Under the pieces are notes generated by a model, which saw only the letters and a program-made list of their open reading frames with translations, ran no database searches and was not told the origin of the DNA. The position numbers and the translations under genes are program-made. This document shows, piece after piece, positions 36,676-44,048 of a stretch of DNA of 64,000 bases; within the stretch, counting starts at the first letter, position 1; every line of letters starts with the position of its first letter. The DNA is from Parapedobacter sp037190485 (GTDB taxonomy: Bacteria > Bacteroidota > Bacteroidia > Sphingobacteriales > Sphingobacteriaceae): NCBI GenBank assembly GCA_037190485.1, contig JBBCJB010000044.1:1-64000 (forward strand), given 5' to 3'.

Positions 36676-37404
36676 ATGAGTACGACTGTGACGGAATTGG
36701 ATAAGGTAAAGACCGGACGCTGGAGCGGTGGACGTTCGCCTTTCAATGTGGAGTATGGCAAGATCATGATGTGGTTTTTCCTTACTTCGGATGCATTTAC
36801 GTTTTCTGCCTTCCTGATTTATTACGGTACACAGCGCTTCGCGCACATCACGTGGCCCGACCCGGACAAGGTCTTTCAGTCCATTCCTTTCGTCGCCGAT
36901 TACGGCTACCCGTTGGTGTTCGTGGGGATCATGACCTTCATCCTCATCATGAGTTCGGTGACGATGGTACTTGCTGTCGAAGCGGGGCATCGCAACGCCA
37001 AGAAAGAGGTGGTGTGGTGGATGATTGCCACCATTATCGGTGGATTGACATTCGTTGGCTGCCAGGCACTCGAATGGACGCACTTGCACCACCAGGGTTT
37101 TTGGTGGGGGAGCATTCCCGGGCAGGAGGGCGTTTCGCCCGACGTTGCCCTCGCACCGTATTTCACCAAAGAGATATCGGAAGTCGCGGCATTGCAGTTC
37201 GCCAATCTGTTCTTCACGATCACGGGCTTCCACGGTTTTCACGTATCGATCGGTATTTTGTTGAACATCATTATCTTGGGGATGACTTTGGCCGGAACCT
37301 TCGAGCGGCGGGGATCTTACCTCATGGTCGAAAAGGTTGGACTCTACTGGCACTTCGTCGACTTGGTATGGGTCTTTGTATTTACATTCTTTTACTTGGT
37401 ATAA
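36676..37404 (+). CDS. Cytochrome c oxidase subunit III, second copy
   Basis: 242 residues. N-terminal GGRSPFNVEYGKIMMWFFLTSDAFTFSAFLIYYG is followed by helices with VGIMTFILIMSSVTMVLAVEAG, TFVGCQALEWTHLHHQG (with the Glu/His of subunit III), FFTITGFHGFHVSIGILLNI and WHFVDLVWVFVFTFFYL. The overall pattern is CoxC. It has an extra loop between helices 2 and 3 (HLHHQGFWWGSIPGQEGVSPDVALAPYFTKEI) not found in the shorter neighbour. Encoded in the same operon 9 bp after the first copy. Confidence 0.93.
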   Translation: MSTTVTELDKVKTGRWSGGRSPFNVEYGKIMMWFFLTSDAFTFSAFLIYYGTQRFAHITWPDPDKVFQSIPFVADYGYPLVFVGIMTFILIMSSVTMVLAVEAGHRNAKKEVVWWMIATIIGGLTFVGCQALEWTHLHHQGFWWGSIPGQEGVSPDVALAPYFTKEISEVAALQFANLFFTITGFHGFHVSIGILLNIIILGMTLAGTFERRGSYLMVEKVGLYWHFVDLVWVFVFTFFYLV

Positions 37405-37426
37405 TCTAATAAAATTCGCACAAGCA

Positions 37427-37807
37427 ATGGCTTCTCAACATCACGATCATACGGCGTCTCACGACGAAGGACAGCATCACGAAGGCATGAGCAAGGGGAA
37501 GATCTGGCGGGTATTTTTCTACCTGCTGGCGCTTACCGCCCTGGAATTCTTTATCGCATTGGTTTTGGTGCACGGCGGTTACGTCAGCAAGGGATTGGCC
37601 GTCAATACGGTCTACATCGTGCTCACGCTCGTCAAGGCCTACTACATCGTGGCGTACTTCATGCACCTTAAATTCGAGACGTTCGGATTCATCATGTCTG
37701 TTTCTATCGTATTCCTGTTCATCATCTACTTCATTGTCCTGATGCTCACGGAAGGCGGTTACCTCAACACGCATTACAACCCGTCCCCGTTCTGGCCGAA
37801 TCCGTAA
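37427..37807 (+). CDS. Cytochrome c oxidase subunit IV (COX4_pro type)
   Basis: 126 residues from ATG 37427 (MASQHHDHTASHDEGQHHEG), a His-rich cytoplasmic head. Three transmembrane helices follow (FFYLLALTALEFFIALVLV; VNTVYIVLTLVKAYYIVAYFMHL; FIMSVSIVFLFIIYFIVLML), the COX4_pro family pattern with KAYYIVAYFMHLKFE. It is a small accessory subunit of the oxidase. The stop overlaps the SCO1 start by one base (TAATG), implying coupled translation. Confidence 0.9.
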   Translation: MASQHHDHTASHDEGQHHEGMSKGKIWRVFFYLLALTALEFFIALVLVHGGYVSKGLAVNTVYIVLTLVKAYYIVAYFMHLKFETFGFIMSVSIVFLFIIYFIVLMLTEGGYLNTHYNPSPFWPNP

Positions 37808-38520
37808 TGGGTACCCAGCGACAAACCCACGGGTTTAAAAAATTCGGAATCCTGGCGGTCATCTTGATCCTGCCAGGATTTTTGTATTATCTGTTGGAGA
37901 AAAAGGGTGAAAACCGCTATCAAAAATTGCCCATTTACGGCGAGAAGGTATTGACAGGCACGTTCACCAAGCGTATGGGCAAGCCCATCGCGGATACCTT
38001 GTTCCATCAGGTCCGCCCCTTTTCGTTGACCGATCAAGCAGGTATTCGGGTCGATGTATTCGATAACGATACGAGCATCGCCATCGTCAATTTTTTCTAT
38101 ACCCGCTGCGCTTCCTTTTGCCAGCACATGAATGACGAAATGAACCGGGTGGCCGACCGCTTCGCCGCGAACGACATGGTCAATCTCTACACCCTTACCG
38201 TAGATACGGCCTACGATAAACCCGAGGTCTTGGAAAAATACGCTGCCGACTACCAGCCGGGACGGAAAAAGTGGCATTTCCTGACCGCCCCGGGCGACGA
38301 TGTGTTCGATATCGCACGTCTGGGTTTCTTGGTAGACGCCGTACAGGATTCGACGCGGGCAGGGACATTCATCCATAGTTCGTCGCTCATGTTGGTCGAT
38401 TCGCAGCGGCGTATACGTGGGTACTATGATGTAAACCATCCCAAGGAGATCGATCGGCTGATCGACGAAGTCAAGCTGTTGTTGGTGCAGGAAATCAGGG
38501 AGAAAAGCCCTTATAACTAG
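37807..38520 (+). CDS. SCO1/SenC family copper chaperone for oxidase assembly
   Basis: 237 residues. One N-terminal transmembrane anchor (FGILAVILILPGFLYYLL) is followed by a thioredoxin-like domain. The copper site is complete: CASFC (CxxxC) at about residues 100-104 and the distal histidine in FIHSSSLMLVD. SCO1 delivers copper to, or reduces, the CuA site of CoxB. It begins one base before the end of the subunit IV stop codon. Confidence 0.93.
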   Translation: MGTQRQTHGFKKFGILAVILILPGFLYYLLEKKGENRYQKLPIYGEKVLTGTFTKRMGKPIADTLFHQVRPFSLTDQAGIRVDVFDNDTSIAIVNFFYTRCASFCQHMNDEMNRVADRFAANDMVNLYTLTVDTAYDKPEVLEKYAADYQPGRKKWHFLTAPGDDVFDIARLGFLVDAVQDSTRAGTFIHSSSLMLVDSQRRIRGYYDVNHPKEIDRLIDEVKLLLVQEIREKSPYN

Positions 38521-38541
38521 ATACGAAATACGAGATACGAA
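38521..38541. repeat. Heptanucleotide tandem array (ATACGAA/G)
   Basis: Three 7-bp units (ATACGAA, ATACGAG, ATACGAA) fill the space between the SCO1 stop and the DUF420 start, and the ATG of DUF420 lies in a degenerate fourth unit. Read in reverse this is the ATTTCGT unit of the array at 15416-15450. Confidence 0.7.
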
Positions 38542-39087
38542 ATGAGTGGTATGCAGGAACAGGTGGAACGGAAGTATAACAAGTGGATTGTGGTGCTGTC
38601 CATTACGATTCCGGTGGTGGTGGCGGTTTTGTTTCGCGTAAACCTCCGGGATTTGGGTTATGACGTCAAGCCGTTGACTTTTTTGCCTCCTATTTACGCA
38701 GCCATCAATGGCCTGACCGCGATATTGCTGGTATGGGCCGTAGTGGCCATCAGACGCGGCAACCGGCGGTTGCACGAGCGGTTGGTCAAGGTTTGCATCG
38801 GATGTTCCGTAGCGTTCTTGGTCATGTACGTGGCTTACCACATGACGTCGGTATCCACGCCGTATGGTGGGCAAGGCCCAATCCGATACGTTTACTTTTT
38901 CATACTGATCACGCATATCCTGCTTTCCATCATCATCATCCCTTTCGTATTGGTCACGTTCGTCAGGGGGCTTTCCGGCAATTTCGCCAAGCATCGTAAA
39001 TTGGCTAGGGTCACGTTTCCACTTTGGCTCTACGTAGCGGTTACCGGAGTGATCGTTTACGTCATGATATCACCGTATTACACATAA
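38542..39087 (+). CDS. DUF420 membrane protein, probable oxidase assembly factor
   Basis: 181 residues with five hydrophobic segments (WIVVLSITIPVVVAVLF; TFLPPIYAAINGLTAILLVWAVVAI; VKVCIGCSVAFLVMYVAYH; YVYFFILITHILLSIIIIPFVLVTFV; PLWLYVAVTGVIVYVMI). HILL and KLARVTFPLWLYVAVTGV are characteristic of DUF420 (YozB/CtaM). In Staphylococcus aureus the DUF420 protein CtaM is needed for aa3 oxidase activity. It closes the act/cox cluster, which supports the same role. A heptanucleotide array fills the 21-bp gap from the SCO1 gene. Confidence 0.88.
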   Translation: MSGMQEQVERKYNKWIVVLSITIPVVVAVLFRVNLRDLGYDVKPLTFLPPIYAAINGLTAILLVWAVVAIRRGNRRLHERLVKVCIGCSVAFLVMYVAYHMTSVSTPYGGQGPIRYVYFFILITHILLSIIIIPFVLVTFVRGLSGNFAKHRKLARVTFPLWLYVAVTGVIVYVMISPYYT

Positions 39088-39179
39088 ACGGCGTATGCAA
39101 GGCGGTTCGAGCCGATGCAGGTGCCGCCGAACTAACGTGATTATTAAACAAGCTCATTGGATATCCAAACGAATTTGGT

Positions 39180-39187
39180 TAAGTTTG
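39180..39187 (+). promoter_or_regulatory. Candidate promoter for the VOC gene, leaderless geometry
   Basis: TAAGTTTG is an exact -7 match, with TTG at 39157-39159 (spacing 20). It ends four bases before the ATG at 39192, so a start site at the usual distance would fall on the ATG itself. Either the mRNA is leaderless or the real translation start is further downstream. Confidence 0.4.
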
Positions 39188-39191
39188 ATGG

Positions 39192-39677
39192 ATGAAAAGA
39201 TTCACCAAGCACTTCTTCGTCTGTGCGTGTCTCCTGGGGGCTGCTGCGACTGGCTTTGCGCAAGCTCGCCGTGCGGTGTTCAACCATGTCGCGCTTTCTG
39301 TTTACGATTTAAAGGAAAGCACATCCTTTTACCAGGATGTATTGTTGCTCGACACCATCCCCGAGCCGTTTCGGATCGGTAAGCACAAGTGGTTCGAGAT
39401 TGCGCCAGGCCTGTCGCTGCACCTCATCCAGGATGCACCCGAACGTAAGGAACACAATCGGAATACACACATCTGCTTCAGTGTGCCTTCCATCGCCGAT
39501 TTCATCGATCGGCTTGGGGCGGCCGGAATCACGTATTACAATGCGGGGCAAGAGGCGGGCAAGGTCAACGTGCGGGTTGACGGTGTCCAACAGCTGTACA
39601 TCAAGGATCCCGACGGTTATTGGATTGAAATCAATGATGAGCAGCTGGACGTGTTGGCAGGCGCCCTGAATCGATGA
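39192..39677 (+). CDS. VOC/glyoxalase-family protein, exported
   Basis: 161 residues with a signal peptide (FVCACLLGAAATGFAQA). The rest is one vicinal-oxygen-chelate unit: VFNHVALSVYDLKESTSFYQDVLLLD, then GLSLHLIQDA, HICFSV and KDPDGYWIEIND. Metal-ligand positions are plausible (His, His, Glu). Enzymatic function is unknown; relatives include glyoxalases and dioxygenases. The stop overlaps the next start by four bases (ATGA). Confidence 0.85.
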   Translation: MKRFTKHFFVCACLLGAAATGFAQARRAVFNHVALSVYDLKESTSFYQDVLLLDTIPEPFRIGKHKWFEIAPGLSLHLIQDAPERKEHNRNTHICFSVPSIADFIDRLGAAGITYYNAGQEAGKVNVRVDGVQQLYIKDPDGYWIEINDEQLDVLAGALNR

Positions 39678-40438
39678 CGTTGTTGGGTGTCTTGGTGTCG
39701 CTTTTTTTGGGGTCGGTGGATGTCGCCGAGGGGCTAAGCGAGTATGCCATCAATAAGGACATCCCGGAGCGGATACGGACACAGACATTGACTGCGCTCT
39801 CGCACTACCCGCAGCTCCGCGATACCGAAATCCAGTTTGGGTTCAACAAGCGGCTCAAGGGGCCTATCATGGCCGCGCGTCCTGTGGTCTGCAAGCTGTT
39901 CGGTGCGCCCGAAAAGCGGGTCTACCGGATACTGATCAATCCGTTGTTCAAACTCGGCCACCTGGAGGAGCCTATCGATCACATACCCGACAGCGTGATG
40001 ATCGGTTGGATTGGGCACGAACTCGGCCATATCATGGATTATGAAGGCCGGAACTTCTGGCAGATGATCCGTTTCGGGATTGGTTATTGGCTTTCGCCAC
40101 GCTACATACGGCGAGCGGAGCGTACGGCCGATACCTATGCCGTGGAGCACGGGATGGGTGATTACCTCCTCGCCCACAAGTCGTTCGTGCTGAACCATGC
40201 CGACCTGCCGGAGGCGTATAAGCAACGCATCGCACGATTGTATCTTTCGCCGGATGACATCGTCGAGCTCGTTGAAGAACTCTCGGTTTCCGACCCGGAT
40301 AAACAAGAAGAAACCCTGGAAGCTGAGGAAAAGCGGCAACGGGAAAGCGCTGCGCTAGGTAATGCGCAGCGAACGGAAAACGAGAAAATCGATTTTGTAA
40401 GGACATATGGAACGCATTTGGATTTATCAGGCCAATAG
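39674..40438 (+). CDS. Metallopeptidase-like protein with HExxH motif
   Basis: 254 residues. An N-terminal hydrophobic stretch may be a signal peptide (LLGVLVSLFLGSVDVAEG). IGHELGHIMDYEG holds the zinc-binding HExxH (His115, Glu116, His119) and RRAERTADTYAVEHG, about 35 residues later, supplies a third acidic ligand as in M48-like proteases. It ends with a charged tail (DKQEETLEAEEKRQRES). No closer family is recognised. It is translationally coupled to the VOC gene and overlaps the next gene by 32 bp. Confidence 0.7.
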   Translation: MTLLGVLVSLFLGSVDVAEGLSEYAINKDIPERIRTQTLTALSHYPQLRDTEIQFGFNKRLKGPIMAARPVVCKLFGAPEKRVYRILINPLFKLGHLEEPIDHIPDSVMIGWIGHELGHIMDYEGRNFWQMIRFGIGYWLSPRYIRRAERTADTYAVEHGMGDYLLAHKSFVLNHADLPEAYKQRIARLYLSPDDIVELVEELSVSDPDKQEETLEAEEKRQRESAALGNAQRTENEKIDFVRTYGTHLDLSGQ

Positions 40439-40862
40439 GCAATTGAAAGGTGAGGAGAAAGGGCTGATCCTGGACGTTTTGGGTCAATTCACCGCGCAAT
40501 GGAAGGCACATGGCAAACCGCTGGCCGCCAAAGCCGAGGTCCGTCATGACCGTTTCATCATCTTGATGGTCGATGATTCGGTGGCTCCGCCCACGGGTTG
40601 CTCCATTGACAGTTCGGTGCATTTGCTGAAGGAGGTGGAGCGCAAAACCGGATTGGACTTGTTCGACCGCATGCAGATCGCTTATCGCGATGGTGCAAGC
40701 ATCCACGTGGTGCCACGTGCCGATTTCGAACATTTGGTGGCTTCGGGCGATGTCACGGAAGACACCATCGTGTTCAATAACTTGATTGCGTCCTATCCGG
40801 AGCTTGAAACGCATTGGGAAGTTCCGTTCCGCGACAGTTGGCATGCCAAGGTGTTCCGTTAG
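40407..40862 (+). CDS. Conserved Bacteroidota protein, often labelled 'ABC transporter ATPase'
   Basis: 151 residues beginning ERIWIYQANRQLKGEEKGLILDVLGQFTAQWKAHGKPLAA. I recall similar proteins across Bacteroidota annotated as ABC transporter ATPase, but no Walker A or signature motif is present, so that label is not supported here. Conserved-looking features are the CSIDSSVHLLKEVE and FNNLIAS segments. No membrane segment. It overlaps the previous gene by 32 bp. Confidence 0.75.
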   Translation: MERIWIYQANRQLKGEEKGLILDVLGQFTAQWKAHGKPLAAKAEVRHDRFIILMVDDSVAPPTGCSIDSSVHLLKEVERKTGLDLFDRMQIAYRDGASIHVVPRADFEHLVASGDVTEDTIVFNNLIASYPELETHWEVPFRDSWHAKVFR

Positions 40863-40960
40863 TCGAGCGAACCGTCCACGTTTCCCTTGCCCATAGTTCC
40901 ACGATGAGCCGCAATATGCGCCTTGATAACGAACAAAATCACTGCGCTTAATTTGCTCAT
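40859..40960 (-). CDS. Possible 33-residue small ORF
   Basis: In the otherwise empty 40863-41139 gap the minus strand encodes a short frame starting MSKLSAVILFVIKAHIAAHRG and ending GNVDGSLD. It has a basic/hydrophobic start and a stop at 40859. It could be a real small peptide or chance. Nothing else is seen in the gap. Confidence 0.2.
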   Translation of the reverse strand: MSKLSAVILFVIKAHIAAHRGTMGKGNVDGSLD

Positions 40961-41139
40961 TTTTACTTCGTCACGGTTCCTAACGGCGGCGAGCCCGTTT
41001 CGCGGCATATCCTTTGTTTGTTTTTGTTGTTTTGATTCCATTTTCCGTTTTTTTGACGAAAGTGAGGCTTAACCATTGTGAAATTAACGAAACAAAGGCA
41101 ATTTCGCTGCACAATTATCAATGTCGGGAAAGATAGGTC

Positions 41140-42105
41140 ATGCGAAATAGGATCATCATTACGGGCGCCGGTGGACAGATCGGGACCGAACTCACCGCAG
41201 CGCTTCGGGCGCGCCACGGAGCGGATAGCGTCATCGCAACGGATATCCGATCGATCGGGGATACCACGGGCGAATTCCGCCTGCTGGACGTAATGGATGC
41301 GGGCGCGCTGCGCGAATTAACGCAAGATACCGGAGCCACCGAAATCTATCACCTGGCGGCCTACCTGTCGGCAAGTGGCGAAAAGCAACCCCATCGCGCT
41401 TGGGAGCTCAATATGCAGGGATTGCTGAATGTGTTGGAGTCGGCGCGCGAGTTCGGTTGCCGGGTGTTTTGGCCCAGCAGCATCGCGGTATTCGGCGACC
41501 ACGTCGACAAGGCCCAATGCTTGCAGGATAGCGTCACCCAACCGACCACCGTTTACGGAATCAGCAAGGCGGCAGGCGAGAATTGGTGTCGTTACTACCA
41601 CCGTAGCTACGGTGTGGATGTGCGTAGCCTCCGGTATCCGGGCCTCATCAGCCATACGGCCATGCCCGGTGGCGGTACCACAGACTATGCGGTGGATATC
41701 TTCCATCACGCTGCCCGTGGTGCGCATTACGCATGTTTTCTGGAAAATGATACGGTTTTGCCCATGATGTATATGCCCGATGCCGTCGAAGGGACCATCC
41801 GGTTGATGGAATGCCCCGCCGAACAGGTTGCCATACGCACCTCGTATAATTTCGCGGCATTCAGCTTCAGCCCAATCGAATTGGCGGAAGCCATCCGTCG
41901 CCATCGACCGGATTTCGACGTGCGCTATGAACCCGACTTTCGCCAGGCCATCGCAGCCAGTTGGCCGCAACGGCTCGATGATCGGTGCGCACGGCTCGAT
42001 TGGGGCTGGCGGCCGCGGTATACCTTGGACGATATGGTTCGCGATATGCTCTTCCACCTTGACCCCAATCGGGTTAAACCCGAAATCACCGCCCAGACCA
42101 TTTAA
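41140..42105 (+). CDS. L-threonine 3-dehydrogenase, SDR type
   Basis: 321 residues. Rossmann motif IITGAGGQIGTEL opens the protein, and the active site YGISKAAGE gives the YxxxK pair. PGLISHTAMPGGGTTDYAVDIFH and MMYMPDAVEGTIRLME are characteristic of the short-chain threonine dehydrogenases of Flavobacterium and relatives. The enzyme oxidises L-threonine to 2-amino-3-ketobutyrate with NAD+. It stands alone on the plus strand after a 277-bp gap with no obvious promoter match. Confidence 0.9.
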   Translation: MRNRIIITGAGGQIGTELTAALRARHGADSVIATDIRSIGDTTGEFRLLDVMDAGALRELTQDTGATEIYHLAAYLSASGEKQPHRAWELNMQGLLNVLESAREFGCRVFWPSSIAVFGDHVDKAQCLQDSVTQPTTVYGISKAAGENWCRYYHRSYGVDVRSLRYPGLISHTAMPGGGTTDYAVDIFHHAARGAHYACFLENDTVLPMMYMPDAVEGTIRLMECPAEQVAIRTSYNFAAFSFSPIELAEAIRRHRPDFDVRYEPDFRQAIAASWPQRLDDRCARLDWGWRPRYTLDDMVRDMLFHLDPNRVKPEITAQTI

Positions 42106-42214
42106 GTCTATCGGTTGAACAGGCCTGAAATCGGCATTGGCGCTTGTTAGGGGAAACTTGGTTTGCCTTATCCTTTTGCAATCCGTCGGATTTTGATACC
42201 TTTATTCCTGAATT

Positions 42215-43216
42215 ATGATGAATCAAGGAATGGTGTTCCTATCCAGGGCAGTTGCAATGATCGGAATAAGCTATGCCGGTGGGGTTTTTGATGCGGTTGG
42301 GCAGGTAAGCCAGCGCAATACCACTTACACGGCGGAGAAAGGGAAGGACGAAATGGTGCTCAAAACACCCGATGGAATCCCGATGCTCGCTTACCGCTAC
42401 ACGGTGAAACGCGCCCCCCAGGATGTCGACGCTGCATACGGCCGGGCAGGTTACATCCATCCGCTGTATACGCCGTCTGGACATGTACTTACTCACATCC
42501 AGCCCAAAGACCATTACCATCACTACGGCCTTTGGAACCCATGGACGAAGGTGGAATACAATGGTACACTGTACGACCTTTGGAACATCGGCGATAAAAA
42601 GGGGACGGTGCGTTTCTCGCGCTTTTCAGACACCTTCCAAGATGCTGCAAACGCCGGGTTTGAAGCCATACACCACCACGTCGTGTTCGACGGCGGTGGC
42701 GAAACCACCATCATGACGGAAAATTGGCGAATCGAAGGGAGGCAGTTGGATGCCCGTCGCTTCCAAGTGGATATCCGCTCTGACTTGGCCCCGGCGACGG
42801 ATAACGATGTCATCTTGAAAGAATACCGCTATGGTGGGTTGGGGTTCCGGGCCACTGCCGAATGGACAAACCGGAACAGCGAAGTGCTCACTTCGAGCGG
42901 AAAGACCCGTAAAGACGCCGATGGCTCACTCGAACGCTGGGCGATGGTATTCGGCCAATTGGGCGGCGGTGAAGGGGGCGTACTGTTCTTGTCGCATCCA
43001 ACCAACGAAAATGCCCCCGAGCCGGTAAGGGTTTGGCCCGAGGATGGCAATGGTGGCCGCGGCGATCAGTTTTTCAATTTTTCGCCAACCAAGAATCGCG
43101 ATTGGGTGCTGCGGCCAGCTCATACCTACACACTGCGCTACCGCTTGATCGTATTCGACGGCACGCTTTCCGCCGGGGAGGCCGATCGACTATGGACGGA
43201 CTATGCAAGCCAATGA
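42215..43216 (+). CDS. PmoA-family protein (DUF6807)
   Basis: 333 residues with a weak N-terminal signal (FLSRAVAMIGISYAGGVFDAVGQ). The family is recognised from YIHPLYTPSGHVLTHIQPKDHYHHYGLWNPWTKVEYNG and later FNFSPTKNRDWVLRPAHTYTLRYRLIVFDG. It is named PmoA-like from a distant similarity; no methane oxidation is implied. In Bacteroidota these genes sit with ThuA and Gfo/Idh/MocA proteins, as here. Its stop overlaps the ThuA start (ATGA). Confidence 0.85.
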   Translation: MMNQGMVFLSRAVAMIGISYAGGVFDAVGQVSQRNTTYTAEKGKDEMVLKTPDGIPMLAYRYTVKRAPQDVDAAYGRAGYIHPLYTPSGHVLTHIQPKDHYHHYGLWNPWTKVEYNGTLYDLWNIGDKKGTVRFSRFSDTFQDAANAGFEAIHHHVVFDGGGETTIMTENWRIEGRQLDARRFQVDIRSDLAPATDNDVILKEYRYGGLGFRATAEWTNRNSEVLTSSGKTRKDADGSLERWAMVFGQLGGGEGGVLFLSHPTNENAPEPVRVWPEDGNGGRGDQFFNFSPTKNRDWVLRPAHTYTLRYRLIVFDGTLSAGEADRLWTDYASQ

Positions 43217-44043
43217 AGGGAATGCGCGTGAAGCTGTATGTCTTGATTCCGTCGCTGTGGTGCTTGGTGCAAATGGGCAACGCGCAGGCCGTGGATTGGA
43301 CGCACGTCAAGGTGCTCGTCTACACCAAGAACGGTGTCGGCTTCGTGCACGACAACATCGAGAACTCCGTGATTGCCATCAGGGCCTTGGGAGATCAATA
43401 CGGCTTCGGGGTGGACGCGACGGACGATCCGTCGGTATTCACGGACGAGAACCTGGAACAATACGATGCGTTGGTCTTTTCGAACACGAACAATGACGTT
43501 TTCGATACCGACGCCCAGCGGGTGGCGCTGATGCGCTACATCCAGGCAGGCGGCGGCTTTGTCGGCATCCATTCCGCGTCGGGCACCGAGCGCAAGTGGG
43601 CATGGTTCAAGCAACTACTGGGCGCCACGTTTTATTGGCACGATAGATTCCAACCCTTTACCGTGAATGTCGTCGATGCCGAACACCCATCGGTAAGGCA
43701 CCTTCCGCGTAAATGGGTTCGGGTAAAGGGCGACGAGTTCTACTACCTGAAGCAACTCAGTGTGAACCTGCACGTCGTCGCGGTGAATGATGCCACGACG
43801 TTGGCGGGTGAAGATTCGCGTAGGCTGGATACCTTTGGCGATGTGTTCCCTTCGGTATGGTGCCACGCCTTTGACGGTGGCCATGCTTGGTATACGTCGC
43901 TCGGACATGACAAGGACGACTACCTGGACGACGCGTTCCGCAAGCATATCCTCGGTGGCATCGAGTGGGTGGTCAGTAAAAGCAAGGAACGCGACTATCG
44001 CAACGCCTACGCGACAAGCCACGACGAAGAAGTCAGGAAGTGA
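43213..44043 (+). CDS. ThuA-domain protein, exported
   Basis: 276 residues from ATG 43213 (MKGMRVKLYVLIPSLWCLVQMGNAQA), which supplies a signal peptide; the longer frame runs antisense-like inside PmoA. The ThuA fold (glutamine amidotransferase-like) is seen in VLVYTKNGVGFVHDNIENSV, YDALVFSNTNNDVF, GGGFVGIHSASG and PSVWCHAFDGGHAWYTSLGHDKDDY. Relatives take part in trehalose or other disaccharide use and possibly 3-keto-sugar chemistry. Start and stop overlap the neighbouring genes on both sides. Confidence 0.9.
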   Translation: MKGMRVKLYVLIPSLWCLVQMGNAQAVDWTHVKVLVYTKNGVGFVHDNIENSVIAIRALGDQYGFGVDATDDPSVFTDENLEQYDALVFSNTNNDVFDTDAQRVALMRYIQAGGGFVGIHSASGTERKWAWFKQLLGATFYWHDRFQPFTVNVVDAEHPSVRHLPRKWVRVKGDEFYYLKQLSVNLHVVAVNDATTLAGEDSRRLDTFGDVFPSVWCHAFDGGHAWYTSLGHDKDDYLDDAFRKHILGGIEWVVSKSKERDYRNAYATSHDEEVRK

Positions 44044-44048
44044 GTAAT

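Noticed and set aside
40407..40862. ABC transporter ATPase function
   Set aside because: The name is attached to similar proteins by tradition, but no Walker A, signature or Walker B motif is present in these 151 residues.
42175..42204. Promoter-like TTTG-N18-TACCTTTA ahead of the PmoA gene
   Set aside because: The -7 box deviates from TAnnTTTG, the spacing is short and the expected start site nearly coincides with the ATG, so support is too weak.
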